Below are positions 7,250 to 17,006 of a stretch of DNA of 64,000 bases, one piece after another. The notes beneath the pieces are model-generated. The model was not told where the DNA came from. It was given only the letters and a program-made list of their open reading frames with translations, and ran no database searches. Numbering within the stretch: position 1 is the first letter of the stretch; every line of letters begins with the position of its first letter. This stretch comes from Bordetella pertussis 18323 (GTDB taxonomy: Bacteria > Pseudomonadota > Gammaproteobacteria > Burkholderiales > Burkholderiaceae_B). Where the stretch lies: positions 3,906,001 to 3,970,000 of the forward strand of contig NC_018518.1 in assembly GCF_000306945.1 (NCBI RefSeq), in the 5' to 3' direction. Made by a program: the position numbers and the translations under genes.

Positions 7250-8152
7250 ATGGACCTGGAGCCCCGTTTGCTGCGCTATTTCATCGCCGTGGCGCAGGAG
7301 CGCAATTTCAGCCGCGCCGCCCAGCGCCTGCATATCTCGCAGCCGCCGCTGAGCTACGCCATCCGCCAGCTGGAAATCCAGCTGGGCGCGCGCCTGTTCG
7401 AGCGTTCCAGCCGCCATGTGGCGCTGACCGACGCCGGCCGCGTGCTCTATGGCGAAGCGCTGTCGCTGCTGCGCCAGGGCGAGGAGGTGGGGCGGCTGGT
7501 GCGGCGCGCCGAGGCCGGGCTGCAAGGCCGCCTGCGCATCGGCTTCGTGGGGTCCATGCTGTACCGGGGCCTGCCCGACCTGCTGGCGGCCTTGCGCGCC
7601 GAACTGCCCGATGTGGAGCAGGTGCTGGCCGAGCGCAATTCGCACGACCAGCTCGAGGCGCTACGGTGCGGCGAGCTCGACCTGGGTTTCATCCATGCCA
7701 ATCCGCCGCCCGAGGGTGTGAGCGCGCGCGACCTGGTGGCCGAGCCGTTCGTCGTCTGCCTGCCCGACACGCACCGCCTGGCAGGCCAGCGTTCGCTGCG
7801 CCTGGCCGACCTGGCCGGGGAGGATTTCGTGTTCTTCGCGCAGGCCGCCTCGCCCAGCTATTACGAGACGGTGTTGTCGCTGTGCGTGGCGGCCGGCTTT
7901 CACCCGGCGGTGCGCCACGAGGTGCGGCATTGGCTCAGCGTCGCGGCGCTGGTGGCCAGCGGGTTGGGGGTGTCCATCGTGCCGGCGTGCCTGGCGCGGG
8001 CCGGGCTGGCCGGCACCTGCTATGTGGCGTTCGAGCACCAGGCGCGCTCGGTGTGCCAGATCGCCTGGCCCAGCCTGGCGCCCACGTCCCTGCAGGCAAC
8101 GGCCTTGCAGGCGGCCTTGCGCCATTTCGCGCCGCCGCCCGTGCGCGCCTAG
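7250..8152 (+). CDS. LysR-family transcriptional regulator
   Basis: A 300-aa protein with the LysR winged helix at residues 1-60 (LRYFIAVAQERNFSRAAQRL, SQPPLSYAIRQLE, GARLFERSSR) and a periplasmic-binding-protein-like effector domain from about residue 90 (LRIGFVGSMLYRGLPDLL). ATG 7250 follows a strong GGAGGAGG site. It is divergent from the truncated acyl-CoA dehydrogenase, the usual arrangement for a LysR protein and its target, so it may now be an orphan. The effector is unknown; related regulators respond to aromatic or organic acids. It is intact and convergent with purU with a 1-nt gap. Confidence 0.85.
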   Translation: MDLEPRLLRYFIAVAQERNFSRAAQRLHISQPPLSYAIRQLEIQLGARLFERSSRHVALTDAGRVLYGEALSLLRQGEEVGRLVRRAEAGLQGRLRIGFVGSMLYRGLPDLLAALRAELPDVEQVLAERNSHDQLEALRCGELDLGFIHANPPPEGVSARDLVAEPFVVCLPDTHRLAGQRSLRLADLAGEDFVFFAQAASPSYYETVLSLCVAAGFHPAVRHEVRHWLSVAALVASGLGVSIVPACLARAGLAGTCYVAFEHQARSVCQIAWPSLAPTSLQATALQAALRHFAPPPVRA

Positions 8153-8153
8153 T

Positions 8154-9008
8154 TCAGCGGAACACGACGGTCTTGCTGCGGTTGAGCAGGATGCGGTGCT
8201 CGACGTGGCTGCGTACCGCGCGCGACAGCACCAGCGATTCGATGTCGCTGCCCACCTGGGTCAGGTCGGCGGCCGTCATGGTGTGGTCCACGCGCTCGAT
8301 GTCCTGCTCGATGATGGGGCCTTCGTCCAGGTCGGAGGTCACGTAGTGCGCGGTGGCGCCGATGATCTTGACGCCGCGCGCGTGCGCCTGGTGATAGGGG
8401 CGCGCGCCCTTGAAGCTGGGCAGGAAGCTGTGGTGGATGTTGATGGCGCGCCCGGCCAGCGCCTGGCACATGTCGGCCGACAGGATCTGCATGTAGCGCG
8501 CCAGCACCACCAGGTCGATCTGCTCGCGTTCCACCAGCTCCAGCACCTGGCGCTCCTGCGCGGCCTTGGTGTCGGGCGTGACGGGCATATGGTGGAACGG
8601 GATGCCGTATGACGCCGCCAGGCTGGCATAGTCGTTGTGGTTGGACACGATGGCGGCCACTTCGGCGCGCAGCTGGCCGCTGCTGACGCGAAACAGCAGG
8701 TCGTTCAGGCAGTGGCCCTGCTTGCTCACCATGATGAGCAGGCGCGCCTTGCGATGCGCGTCGTGGATCTGCCATTGCATGTCGTAGCCGTTGGCCAGCG
8801 CCGCGAACTGCTCGCGCAGCGCGCTTTCGGCCGCTGCGCGCGGCAGGTCGAAGTGCACGCGCAGGAAGAAGCGCCCCGTCTCTTCGTCGCCGAACTGCTG
8901 CGAATCCCGGATGTTGCACCCCAGTTCGAACAGCAGGCCGCTGACGCGGAACACGATGCCGGTGCGGTCGGGGCAGGACAGGGTCAGGATGTAGTCGTTG
9001 TGCTGCAT
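8154..9008 (-). CDS. purU: Formyltetrahydrofolate deformylase
   Basis: A 284-aa protein with an N-terminal ACT domain (YILTLSCPDRTGIVFRVSGL) and a formyltransferase-like catalytic domain (LVVLARYMQILSADMCQAL, NIHHSFLPSFKGARPYHQA, GATAHYVTSDLDEGPIIEQD). The Asn-His-Asp set of the formyltransferase fold is present in NIHHSFLP and SDLDEGP. PurU hydrolyses 10-formyl-tetrahydrofolate to formate and tetrahydrofolate, supplying formate to PurT and balancing one-carbon pools in the cytosol. Its length matches the family. The next gene upstream on the opposite frame is separated by about 45 nt. Confidence 0.95.
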   Translation of the reverse strand: MQHNDYILTLSCPDRTGIVFRVSGLLFELGCNIRDSQQFGDEETGRFFLRVHFDLPRAAAESALREQFAALANGYDMQWQIHDAHRKARLLIMVSKQGHCLNDLLFRVSSGQLRAEVAAIVSNHNDYASLAASYGIPFHHMPVTPDTKAAQERQVLELVEREQIDLVVLARYMQILSADMCQALAGRAINIHHSFLPSFKGARPYHQAHARGVKIIGATAHYVTSDLDEGPIIEQDIERVDHTMTAADLTQVGSDIESLVLSRAVRSHVEHRILLNRSKTVVFR

Positions 9009-9054
9009 GGTCGGAGAATATGGGGCAGGGGTTGGTACGGGCCGGCCGGCGCGC

Positions 9055-10164
9055 TCAGGCGGCCAGGCGGGCCAGGGTTTCTTCGGCGATGGCCAGGCTG
9101 GCCGTCAGCCCGGGCGATTCGATGCCGTACAGGTTGACCAGGCCGGCCACGCCATGGCTGGCGGGGCCGGCGATGGCGAAGTCGGCGGCCGGTTCGTGCG
9201 GGCCGGAGATCTTCGGGCGGATGCCAGTGTAGCCGGGCGCCAGCGCGCCGTCGGGCAGGGCCGGCCAGTAGCTGCGCACGGCGGCGTAGAAGACGTCGGC
9301 GCGGCGCGGGTCCAACGTGTAGTCTTCGGTGGCTATCCACTCGGTATCGGGACCGAATTTGGCCTGTCCGCCCAGGTCCAGCGTCAGGTGCACCCCCAGC
9401 CCGGCATGCTGGGGGACGGGGTAGATGAGGCGCGAGAACGGCGCCCGGCCGGCCAGCGTGAAATAGCTGCCCTTGCACAGGTATTCGGGCGGAATGCTGT
9501 CCCGCGGTATGCCCTCGATGCGGCGCGCCAGGCCGGGGGCGTGCAGGCCCGCGGCATTGATCAGCACCCGGCAGCTCAGCGTCATGGGCTCGGCGCCGCC
9601 GAAATCCAGCTCGAAGCCGCCCTCGGGGCGCACCCGGCCGGCTATCAGCGGAGTATGGAAAACCAATTGCGCGCCGTCGCTCTCGGCGTCGCCCTGATAG
9701 GCCAGCATCAGCGCGTGGCTGTCGACGATGCCCGTGGACGGCGATACCAGGGCCGCCGTACAGTGCAGCGCCGGCTCCAGCCGGCGCGCGGCGGCGCCGT
9801 CGATGTGCTGCAGGTCGTCGACGCCGTTGGCGCCGGCGCGCCGCGCGATGCTGTCGAGCTGGCTGGCTTCCGCGTCGGAGGTGGCGACGATCAGCTTGCC
9901 CAGCCGCTGGTGCGGCACGCCGCGCGCGGCGCAGTATTCGTACAGCAGGTGCTTGCCGCGCACGCACAGGCGCGCCTTGAGGCTGTCGGCCGGATAGTAG
10001 ATGCCGGCGTGGATGACTTCCGAATTGCGCGAACTGGTGCCGGTGCCGATGCCCTCGGCCGCTTCGGCCACCAGGACCTCATGGCCGCCGGCGGCCAGGG
10101 CGCGCGCGATGGCCAGGCCGACCACGCCGGCGCCGATGACGATGCAATCGATGTCGGTGCTCAT
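9055..10164 (-). CDS. FAD-dependent oxidoreductase, L-2-hydroxyglutarate dehydrogenase-like
   Basis: I chose ATG 10164 ([20 protein letters not shown]), which starts directly at the FAD-binding Rossmann motif GAGVVG; a longer start at 10194 adds ten residues. [19 protein letters not shown] is diagnostic of the LhgO/L2HGDH branch of the D-amino-acid-oxidase fold, and GIRPKISGP and [14 protein letters not shown] are its C-terminal FAD and substrate motifs. These enzymes oxidise L-2-hydroxyglutarate to 2-oxoglutarate and pass electrons to the quinone pool. The gene lies in the same direction as purU and a flavin reductase 10 nt upstream, so the two may be co-transcribed. Confidence 0.85.
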
Positions 10165-10174
10165 GGAGATTCTC

Positions 10175-10693
10175 TCAGCTGGAAGCGCCGCCATGCGGCG
10201 GCGTGAGATCGAAGCCGCCCGCGTGGAACACCAGCGGCGGCACGCCGCTGTGCCCGCAGTGCTCGACCTGCCCGACCATGATGATGTGGTCGCCTTCTTC
10301 GTAGCGGCTGCGGTTGCGGCACTCGAACCAGGCGGCGCAGCCTTCGCCCAGCATGGGCGTGCCGGCCGGCGCCTGCGCCAGCGTCAGCCCGGCGAAGCGC
10401 TCGGGCGTCTTGCCGGTGGCGAAGCGGCGCGCCAGCGCGATCTGGCTGGCCGAGAGCACGTTGACCACATAGCGCTGGCAGCGCTCGAAGGCCGCCAGCG
10501 AGGACGAGGTGCGCGCCAGGCTCCACAGGATCAGCGGCGGGTTGAGCGACACCGAGTTGAACGAGCTGACGGTCAGCCCGACAGGCTGGCCGTCCGGCCC
10601 GGCCGTGGTGGCGACCGTGACGCCGGTGGCGAAACGGCCCAGCGCGGTGCGGAAGAAGGCGGCGTCAAAGGCGGGGGGGAAAGCTGCGGACAT
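10175..10693 (-). CDS. Flavin reductase family protein (FMN-binding, DIM6/NTAB type)
   Basis: A 172-aa protein containing [36 protein letters not shown], read here as [30 protein letters not shown] and [20 protein letters not shown]. These are the FMN-binding motifs of short-chain NAD(P)H:flavin oxidoreductases that feed reduced flavin to two-component monooxygenases. No monooxygenase gene is adjacent. It lies just upstream of the FAD oxidoreductase on the same strand (10-nt gap) and downstream of pdxH. Confidence 0.85.
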   Translation of the reverse strand: MSAAFPPAFDAAFFRTALGRFATGVTVATTAGPDGQPVGLTVSSFNSVSLNPPLILWSLARTSSSLAAFERCQRYVVNVLSASQIALARRFATGKTPERFAGLTLAQAPAGTPMLGEGCAAWFECRNRSRYEEGDHIIMVGQVEHCGHSGVPPLVFHAGGFDLTPPHGGASS

Positions 10694-10722
10694 TCAGGCG
10701 GCGATGGCGGCAAAAGGGCGCG

Positions 10723-11355
10723 TCAGGGCGAGAGGCGATCGATGGTCCAGCCCTGTTTGCCGTCGGGCTCGTAGCGCAGCCGGTCATGCAGGCGCGACGG
10801 GCGGCCCTGCCAGAATTCGAAGCGGTTCGGCTTGAGGCGGTAGCCGCCCCAGTGCGGCGGACGCGGCGGATGCTCGCCGTAGCGGTCGCGGAACTCGCGC
10901 TCGCGCGCTTCCAGCTCGTCGCGGGTAATGGGCTGGCTCTGGCGCGAAGCCCAGGCGCCCAGGCGCGAGCCGAGCGGGCGGCTGTGGAAGTATTCGTCCG
11001 ATTCGGCCGCGCTGACTTTCTCGATCACGCCTTCGATGCGCACCTGGCGCTCCAGCGGCTGCCAGAAGAACAGCAGGCTGGCGCGCGGGTTGGCGTCCAG
11101 GTCCAGGCCCTTGCGCGATTCGTAATTGGTGAAAAACACGAAGCCGGCGTCGTCGTAGCCCTTGATCAGCACGATGCGGGCGCTGGGCTGGCCCTCGGCG
11201 TTGACCGTGGCCAGGGTCATGGCGTTGGGTTCGGGCACCCGGGCCGCGACGGCTTCGTCGAACCAGCGCGCGAACTGCTGGAACGGCGAGGCGGCGGCCT
11301 GCTCTTCGACGAGAACGCCTTTTTCGTAACTCTGGCGCAGATCGGACACGGACAT
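10723..11355 (-). CDS. pdxH: Pyridoxamine/pyridoxine 5'-phosphate oxidase
   Basis: A 210-aa protein with the FMN- and substrate-binding segments [41 protein letters not shown], given in part as [10 protein letters not shown] and [18 protein letters not shown], and the C-terminal [16 protein letters not shown]...RLHDRL signature (RxH). PdxH converts pyridoxine- or pyridoxamine-5'-phosphate to pyridoxal 5'-phosphate with O2. Length matches the family (about 210-218). The start at 11355 places the typical [14 protein letters not shown] terminus. It is transcribed in the same direction as the flavin reductase 29 nt downstream. Confidence 0.96.
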   Translation of the reverse strand: MSVSDLRQSYEKGVLVEEQAAASPFQQFARWFDEAVAARVPEPNAMTLATVNAEGQPSARIVLIKGYDDAGFVFFTNYESRKGLDLDANPRASLLFFWQPLERQVRIEGVIEKVSAAESDEYFHSRPLGSRLGAWASRQSQPITRDELEAREREFRDRYGEHPPRPPHWGGYRLKPNRFEFWQGRPSRLHDRLRYEPDGKQGWTIDRLSP

Positions 11356-11426
11356 GGCTGTTGCGGAACCGGCTGGATGGAAGGCTGTCAGTGTACCGCC
11401 AACGCCGCGCCCGCGTGGGCGCGGCC

Positions 11427-12086
11427 CTATACGCCCAGCGGATGGACGTCGGCCTCCAGCTGGCGCGCGATCTGCTCCAGGCGCGCATCGCGGATGCCGG
11501 CCTGGCGCAGCGCCTGCGCCGTCTGCACCACGTACTCGGTGCAGGGGCCGTAGCGGCCCGAGGCGCGCCGCACGATGGCCAGCAGTTCGGGTTCGGGCAA
11601 GACGCGGATATAGGCCGGGTTGGCGCGGTTCATGATGAACACCAGCGCGTTGACCGGACCGTGCTCGGTGGCGCAGCGCAGCCAGCGCGGCAGATAGGCG
11701 CCGGTGGACATCTCGCGGTCCCACAGCGCGGGGAAGTAATCGGGCACCTGCCGGCCGGCCAGGCGGTAGACCACGCCGCGGCACGAGCCGCCGCGGTCCA
11801 GCCCGAACACCAGCCCGGGGCATTCCGGCGTGCCGCGGTTCACGCGCGACCACAGGCACAGCGCCCGGTGATGACCGTGCAGGGTGGCCAGCCTGCGCTC
11901 GACGAAATCGAAGTCGGGCCGCCAGATCAGCGATCCATAGCCGTATACCCAGACGTCTTCGCCGTCGCGCCATTCGCGCAGCGCGGTGTCGAGCGAGGCG
12001 CGCCGCTCCTCGGCAGTCCAGAGGCGAAAGGGCAGCGCGGCGGCGCCGTGCGGATCGTGCGGGGACGGAGGGGACTGCGTATTCAC
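11427..12086 (-). CDS. ChaC-like gamma-glutamylcyclotransferase
   Basis: The 219-aa product contains [21 protein letters not shown], read as [17 protein letters not shown], the hallmark of the ChaC family, and later [22 protein letters not shown] and [11 protein letters not shown]. ChaC enzymes cleave glutathione to 5-oxoproline and Cys-Gly. A GTG start at 12086 ([11 protein letters not shown]) overlaps the TGA of the upstream MFS gene (GTGA), which suggests translational coupling; no clear ribosome-binding site precedes it. A conserved Glu expected in the active site is present in the ATEHGP region. The upstream MFS gene is frameshifted, so coupling may now be weakened. Confidence 0.85.
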   Translation of the reverse strand: MNTQSPPSPHDPHGAAALPFRLWTAEERRASLDTALREWRDGEDVWVYGYGSLIWRPDFDFVERRLATLHGHHRALCLWSRVNRGTPECPGLVFGLDRGGSCRGVVYRLAGRQVPDYFPALWDREMSTGAYLPRWLRCATEHGPVNALVFIMNRANPAYIRVLPEPELLAIVRRASGRYGPCTEYVVQTAQALRQAGIRDARLEQIARQLEADVHPLGV

Positions 12087-13302
12087 GAAGACTTGGAGGA
12101 ATCGGATTCTTGCGGGGGATTGCGGTTGGCCCAGCCGCCCGCCACCAGGGCGAGCGCATAGGCCCAGAACAAGGGCGCCACGCCAATTACCGCACCGAGC
12201 GCGCCGAACGTCAACGGCAGCGATACCTGCGAGGCGTTGATCAGCGCCATGCGCAGGCCCACGGCCTCGGCTGCGCGGCCGGGCGGCGAATACTGGTGCA
12301 GCAGGGACAGCATACTCGGCTGGCAGCAACCCAGCGCCAGTCCCAGGACGAACGACAGGCCGATCAGCATGCCTACGTCGGTGAAAAACGGATAAAGCAG
12401 GAAATCGATGGCGGCGGTGGCCATGGCGGCGCGCACCAGCGTCCACGAGCGCACGCGCGTCTGGATGAACGGCAGAACCAGGCGGATGACGAACGTTGCC
12501 GCCGCGAAGGCGGCAAGTATGACGCCGATGGTGGTGGCGGACAGGCCGATCGCCACGCCGAAGATGGGCACCACGAACAAATGCGTATCCCAGGCCCCCG
12601 ACAGGATGGTGTTGACCATCAGGATGCGGCGCAGCGGCGGCACTGCCAGCAGCTCGGTGATGCGGCGCCGCTCGGCGGGGCGGTTGCTGCCCCCGGTCAG
12701 CGCGCCGTTCATGGTGCGCAGCGGTTGGCGCAGCAGGTACAGGCCCACCAGCGACAGCATGGGGCCGAGCGCCAGCATGCCGAACGCCAGGCGCGTGCCC
12801 AGGTGGTCGATCGCCAGGCCGGCGATCAGCGGACCGGAGAACCCGGAGGCGGCCAGCGCCAGCGACATCCAGGAGAAGTTGCGCAGCCGCTCGCGCGGCT
12901 CGGCGTGTCCCAGCAGGTCCTGCGTCGCTACCTGATGCAGCATGAAGCCGATACCGATGCAACACGACGCCACCAGCAGCGCCGCCTGGGTTTGCGAGAC
13001 GAAGGGCAGGGCCGTGCCGAAGGTGACCAGCGAGGAGCCGATCACCAGCGGCCGCACGACGCCGATCTTGTCCACCCAGCGCCCGGCATGCACCGAAGCG
13101 AACTAGGCAGCACGGCGAACACCGCCACCAGCATGCCGACCGTGAAGGTCGACAGGCCCAGTTTCAGGGCGGTCAGCGAGACGGTGATGCGTCCCCCGGT
13201 AAGGGCCATGTGATTGAGCATGGCCAGCAGGCACAGATACCCTGCTCCCGAAAGTTCGGGGCCATGGGTCGGGCGCGAGGGGGTAGGGTCGGAGGTAGAC
13301 AC
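12083..13302 (-). pseudogene. MFS transporter, frameshifted near the N terminus
   Basis: The N-terminal segment starts at 13302 (MSTSDPTPSRPTHG) and encodes the first helix and MTVGMLVAVFAVLP-like sequence; the rest (MHAGRWVDKIGVVRPLVIG onward, ten or so more helices) continues in another frame to 12083. The break is at about 13104-13108, where the coding strand reads CTGCCTAGTTCGCT; inserting one T (CCTATGTTC) would restore AVLPMFASVHAGRWVD, the normal MFS loop between helices 2 and 3. This looks like a 1-bp deletion. The downstream part still has an internal start but lacks the first two helices and is unlikely to transport. Substrate unknown. Confidence 0.85.
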
Positions 13303-13570
13303 GGCGTAACTGCTTTCATTCTGTCCCTAACTTCGGCCTATGTCGAGCAGCCCGCCTCGCGCGCTCCGGCGCGCATGGCGCGAGGTAGGCGGCCTGTATG
13401 GCGCAGGTGGCGGCCAGTTGGCGGCATTTGGCAGCAGTTGGCGCAAGCCTCGCCGTGGGCATGTCCTGGCCTGGCGGCGGCTTTCGGCGCGGTAATGTGT
13501 CGTATGTGCAACGTAACCGCCTCGGCGGCGAGTCCGGCCTATCGTCCCGCGTCGGGGCCGGCATGGGAAA

Positions 13571-14443
13571 ATGGCGCCCATGAACTCTCAGCCTTCTGTG
13601 ATCGCGCCGGCCTGCGAGGCCGATGCCGAACGCCGCTTCGGCGGCTTGGCCCGTCTGTATGGCCCGGATGCGCCGGCCGCCCTGCGCGGGGCCCATGTCG
13701 CGGTGGCGGGCCTGGGCGGCGTCGGCTCCTGGACCGCCGAAGCGTTGGCGCGTTGCGGCGTGGGCGCCCTGACCCTGATCGACCTGGACCATATCGCCGA
13801 ATCCAACGTCAACCGCCAGATCCATGCGTTGTCGGACACGCTGGGGCAGGCCAAGATCGAGGCCATGGCGCAACGCATCGGCCAGATCAACCCGGCCTGC
13901 GCCGTGACCCGTGTCGACGAATTCGTCGCGCCCGATAACGTGATGCAAGTGCTGGGCGGTCCCTATGCCGCGATCGTCGACTGCACCGACCAGGCGGCGG
14001 CCAAGATCGCCATGATCCTGCACGCGCGCCAGCGCGGCGTGCCGCTGCTGCTGTGCGGCGGCGCCGGCGGCAAGACCGACCCGCTGGCGCTGCGCGCCGG
14101 CGACCTGTCCGAAGCCGTCAACGACGCGCTGCTGGCCAAGCTGCGCAACAAGCTGCGGCGCGAGCATGGCTTCCCCCGGGCCTCGGACGCCAACGGCAAG
14201 GTCCGCAAACGGGTGCCGCGCATGGGCGTGCGTGCCTTGTGGTTCGACCAGCCCGCCATCCTGCCCGACGCCTGGACCCGCGCCGTCGAGGGCGAGGACG
14301 ATATGGGCGCGGCCGGGACCCGCGCGGCCCCCCAGGGCCTGTCGTGCGCCGGCTACGGCTCGGTCGTCACCGTGACCGCCGCCATGGGCCTGGCCGCGGC
14401 CAACGAAGTGCTGCGATGGGTGGTGGGCAAGCCGGGCGCTTGA
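13571..14443 (+). CDS. tcdA: tRNA threonylcarbamoyladenosine dehydratase (CsdL/YgdL)
   Basis: The 290-aa protein has the E1-like ATP-binding core GLGGVGSWTAEALARCGVGAL followed by DLDHIAESNVNRQIHALSD, here in pieces GLGGVGSWTAEALARCG and DLDHIAESNVNRQ. LCGGAGGKTDPLALRAGDLSEAVNDALL, shown as GGAGGKTDP, is the TcdA-specific region. TcdA uses ATP to cyclise t6A37 of tRNA to ct6A, aiding decoding of ANN codons. ATG 13580 is an alternative start (MNSQPS). It is convergent with the GntR gene; two palindromic repeats lie between the two stops. Confidence 0.9.
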   Translation: MAPMNSQPSVIAPACEADAERRFGGLARLYGPDAPAALRGAHVAVAGLGGVGSWTAEALARCGVGALTLIDLDHIAESNVNRQIHALSDTLGQAKIEAMAQRIGQINPACAVTRVDEFVAPDNVMQVLGGPYAAIVDCTDQAAAKIAMILHARQRGVPLLLCGGAGGKTDPLALRAGDLSEAVNDALLAKLRNKLRREHGFPRASDANGKVRKRVPRMGVRALWFDQPAILPDAWTRAVEGEDDMGAAGTRAAPQGLSCAGYGSVVTVTAAMGLAAANEVLRWVVGKPGA

Positions 14444-14496
14444 GCAGTGGCGCCGGCGCGCCGGTACGCTGCGGTCAAGCGTGCTGGCGTATGACG

Positions 14497-14526
14497 GGGT
14501 GCCTGTCCCCGCTGGGACAGGCACCC
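14497..14526. repeat. REP-like palindrome (intact IS1663-type target)
   Basis: GGGTGCCTGTCCC, CGCT, GGGACAGGCACCC: a perfect 13-bp inverted repeat with a 4-nt loop, located after the tcdA stop. It contains the uninterrupted sequence GGTGCCTGTCCC, which in two other places in this window is split by the IS110-family element. It may also act as a bidirectional terminator between tcdA and gntR. Confidence 0.8.
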
Positions 14527-14564
14527 GGATTCCTGCGGGAAGAGGCACCCCGGTAAGTTGGCGG

Positions 14565-14594
14565 GCGCCTGTCCCCATACGGGGACAGGCACGC
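14565..14594. repeat. REP-like palindrome, diverged copy
   Basis: GCGCCTGTCCCC, ATAC, GGGGACAGGCACGC: second palindrome of the same family, 38 nt after the first, ending next to the gntR stop. Its left arm has GGCGCC in place of GGTGCC. Confidence 0.75.
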
Positions 14595-14598
14595 CTTC

Positions 14599-15336
14599 TT
14601 ATGGAAGGAGGTCGAATTCCATCCGCACCTTGTGGAAGGGGAATTCCAGGCGGGCGAAGTAGACGACGCGCGCGTCGATGCAGACGTAGCGGCGCAGTTC
14701 GGCCACCGGCGCGGATACGGGAATGCGCAGGACCTGGGCCGACGCGGCGCCGGCCTCGATGACGTTGAGCACCTGGCGCGCGTGGCTGAGCCGTGCCCGG
14801 TAGTGGCGGTCCAGCACGGGCGCGACGGTGCTGGCGCGGATCTCGGCGCGGTGCTTGCGGAACAGCGCGCTTTCCAGGTAGACCTCGCTGAAGCAGAACG
14901 GGCCGGCGGCGGCGGTGTGCAGGCGGCGCAGGTATTGGAAGCGGCCGTCGCGGGCGAAGTCGCAGGGTATGCCCAGGTCGTCGGGCAGCGGCTGCTGCGC
15001 ACTGGATTCGTGCAGCGCCACGGTGCCCAGCTGCCTGCTCAGGGCCACGGTCTCGGCCCAGTTCTTGGGGATGAGCAGCGTGGGGGTTTCGGGCAGGGTG
15101 TCCTCGACGAAGGTGCCGCTGCCGCGCGAGCGGCGGATCAGGCCGTCGGCCTCCAGCAGGCCGAGCGCCTGCCGCACGGTCGAGCGGGCGATGCCGTAGC
15201 GGGCCGCCAGCGCATCCAGCGGCGGGATCTGCCGGCCGGGCCGCCAGACGCCGGTCTGGATGTGGCCGCGGAATACCGCCGCGGCTTGCAGGTACAGCGG
15301 CTGGGGACTGCGGGCAAAGAGCCGGGCGGCGGACAT
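14599..15336 (-). CDS. GntR-family (HutC-type) transcriptional regulator
   Basis: A 245-aa protein. Residues 10-75 form the GntR winged helix (PLYLQAAAVFRGHIQTGVW, ALAARYGIARSTVRQALGLLEADGLIRRSRGSGTFV, the latter here as YGIARSTVRQALGLLEADG). The C-terminal domain (FQYLRRLHTAAAGPFCFSEVYLE) is the UbiC-transcription-regulator-associated effector domain of the HutC branch. It lies 2 nt downstream of a CoA-ligase gene on the same strand. A perfect 24-bp palindrome in the divergent promoter upstream of that operon is its likely operator. Effector probably a small organic acid or its CoA ester. Confidence 0.88.
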   Translation of the reverse strand: MSAARLFARSPQPLYLQAAAVFRGHIQTGVWRPGRQIPPLDALAARYGIARSTVRQALGLLEADGLIRRSRGSGTFVEDTLPETPTLLIPKNWAETVALSRQLGTVALHESSAQQPLPDDLGIPCDFARDGRFQYLRRLHTAAAGPFCFSEVYLESALFRKHRAEIRASTVAPVLDRHYRARLSHARQVLNVIEAGAASAQVLRIPVSAPVAELRRYVCIDARVVYFARLEFPFHKVRMEFDLLP

Positions 15337-15338
15337 GG

Positions 15339-16934
15339 TCAGGCGGCAGGCGCGGCGGCGAGCAAGGCCTCGGCCTGTTCGCGCAGCTTGTGTTTCTGGA
15401 TCTTGGCCGAGTTGGCGCTTTCGACCACCGGAAACGCCTCCAGCACCTGGAAGCCGGCCGGCACCTTGAAACCGGCCATGCCCTGTCTGCAGGCGGCCAT
15501 CCAGCCGGGCGGATCGGGGCTCGCGCCTGCGTCCAGCAACACGAAGGCATACGGCACGGTCTTGCCGTCGCGGGTGGCGCCGACGACCTGGCAGGCCCGT
15601 ATGCCCGGCAGCGCCTCGACGGCCTGTTCGATTTCGGCCGGGTTGACCAGGAACCCGGACAGGCGCAGCGAGTCGCCCATGCGGGTCTGGAACACGAACT
15701 GCCGCGTACCCAGGGTGTAGCCGAGATCGCCGGTCCTGAAATAGCCGTCGTCGGTCAGGGCGCCGGCGCTGGCCTGCGGGTTGTCCAGGTAGCCGCGCAT
15801 CAGGCTGGGCGCCAGGATTTCGATTTCGCCCGATTCGCCATCGGTCAGGATCCGGCCGTCCTGCGGATCGCGGGCGCGCACGCGCGCCTCGGGGTGGATC
15901 AATGCGCCGCCGGGCTCGTAGCGCACCGAGACGTCGCCATCGGCCGGTTCGCGCGGCTGCGCCGCCACCAGCGCGATCAGTTCGCTGGAGCCATACAGGC
16001 CGGTCAGCGGTACGCCTTGCGCCCGGGCCAGCGGCAGCAGGTCGCCCAGGGCCGGCGCGAAGCTGGCGAAGCCGAACAGCCGCGCCGTCGCGAAGTCGGC
16101 CCGTTCGCCGAGGCGGAACATCTGCACCAGGGCCTCGTTGTTGGCGTAGGTATGGGTGACGCGGTGGCGGCGGACGGCCGCCACCGAGCGCGCCGCGTCG
16201 AACGCGGGTTCGCATATCACCGGCACGCCGCGCGCCAGCGCGCCCACCAGGGTGGCGAAGCCGAACGCGCCGCAAAAGGGGGCGCTGGCCAAGATGCGGC
16301 TGTCGTCGTCATAACCGTACGAGCGCGCGATGGCGTCGCCATGGCGCAGCAGGGTGTCCTGGTCGTGCAGGACGAACTTGGGCAGCGACGTGGTGCCCGA
16401 AGTGGTAAAGCACAGCACGCCGGCATTGGGCGCCGGCAAGGGAGCGGGGCCGTGCAGCGCGGCCAGGGCGTGGGCCGCCAGGCCGGCGGGGCCGGGGGTA
16501 GCCTGTGCGCCGCTCCCGTCCACGACGATGGCGCCGCGCAGGCGCGCGCGTGCGGCGGGCGGCACGGCGGCCAGGATGCCGGCGAAGTCGATGCCCTTCA
16601 AGCCCGGCCAGTAGACCAGCCAGTCGGCCTGGCCGCGCCCGAGAATGTCGCCCAGCTCCTGGGCGCGAAAGCGGGTATTGACCGCGAGCGTCAGCGCGCC
16701 CAGGCGGGCGCAGGCCAGGAACATCGTCACCCAGTGCGCGCAATTGGGCAGCCACAGCGCGACGCGCTCGCCGCGGCACACGCCCAGCGCCGCCAGGCCG
16801 CCGGCCAGGTCCAGCACGCCGGCGCGCAGCGCGGCATGCGTGACGGGGCGGTCGCGGTCGATCAGCGCGACGGCCTCTGGGCGCTCGCGGGCATGCGTGT
16901 CGAGCCTCGTGGCGAACAGTTCAGCGGCGGGCAT
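15339..16934 (-). CDS. AMP-dependent acyl-CoA synthetase/ligase
   Basis: I chose ATG 16934 (MPAAELFATRLD) because GGAGG lies 5 nt upstream; the frame could extend to 16970. The 531-aa protein has the adenylation motifs CFTTSGTTSLPKFVLHD (A3 loop), GLYGSSELIAL (A5), and YFRTGDLGYTLGTRQFVFQTRMGD (A7-A8; here YFRTGDLGY and QTRMGDSLRLSG), with the C-terminal catalytic lysine in ANSAKIQKHKLRE. It activates a carboxylic acid with ATP and CoA; the substrate is unknown. It forms an operon with the GntR gene and is divergent from a Bug-type binding protein and an SDR gene, so the four may make up one catabolic unit for a carboxylic acid. Confidence 0.88.
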   Translation of the reverse strand: MPAAELFATRLDTHARERPEAVALIDRDRPVTHAALRAGVLDLAGGLAALGVCRGERVALWLPNCAHWVTMFLACARLGALTLAVNTRFRAQELGDILGRGQADWLVYWPGLKGIDFAGILAAVPPAARARLRGAIVVDGSGAQATPGPAGLAAHALAALHGPAPLPAPNAGVLCFTTSGTTSLPKFVLHDQDTLLRHGDAIARSYGYDDDSRILASAPFCGAFGFATLVGALARGVPVICEPAFDAARSVAAVRRHRVTHTYANNEALVQMFRLGERADFATARLFGFASFAPALGDLLPLARAQGVPLTGLYGSSELIALVAAQPREPADGDVSVRYEPGGALIHPEARVRARDPQDGRILTDGESGEIEILAPSLMRGYLDNPQASAGALTDDGYFRTGDLGYTLGTRQFVFQTRMGDSLRLSGFLVNPAEIEQAVEALPGIRACQVVGATRDGKTVPYAFVLLDAGASPDPPGWMAACRQGMAGFKVPAGFQVLEAFPVVESANSAKIQKHKLREQAEALLAAAPAA

Positions 16935-17006
16935 GGCGGCCTCCGGAAGGGGCGCAAGCGCGGCACGCATGCGGTTGTCTGCCCTGGACGTTTATGTTTA
17001 GATGAA

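Noticed and set aside
13303..13570. Possible small genes in the gap before tcdA
   Set aside because: Short frames on both strands have no ribosome-binding site or recognisable protein character; nothing else was seen there.
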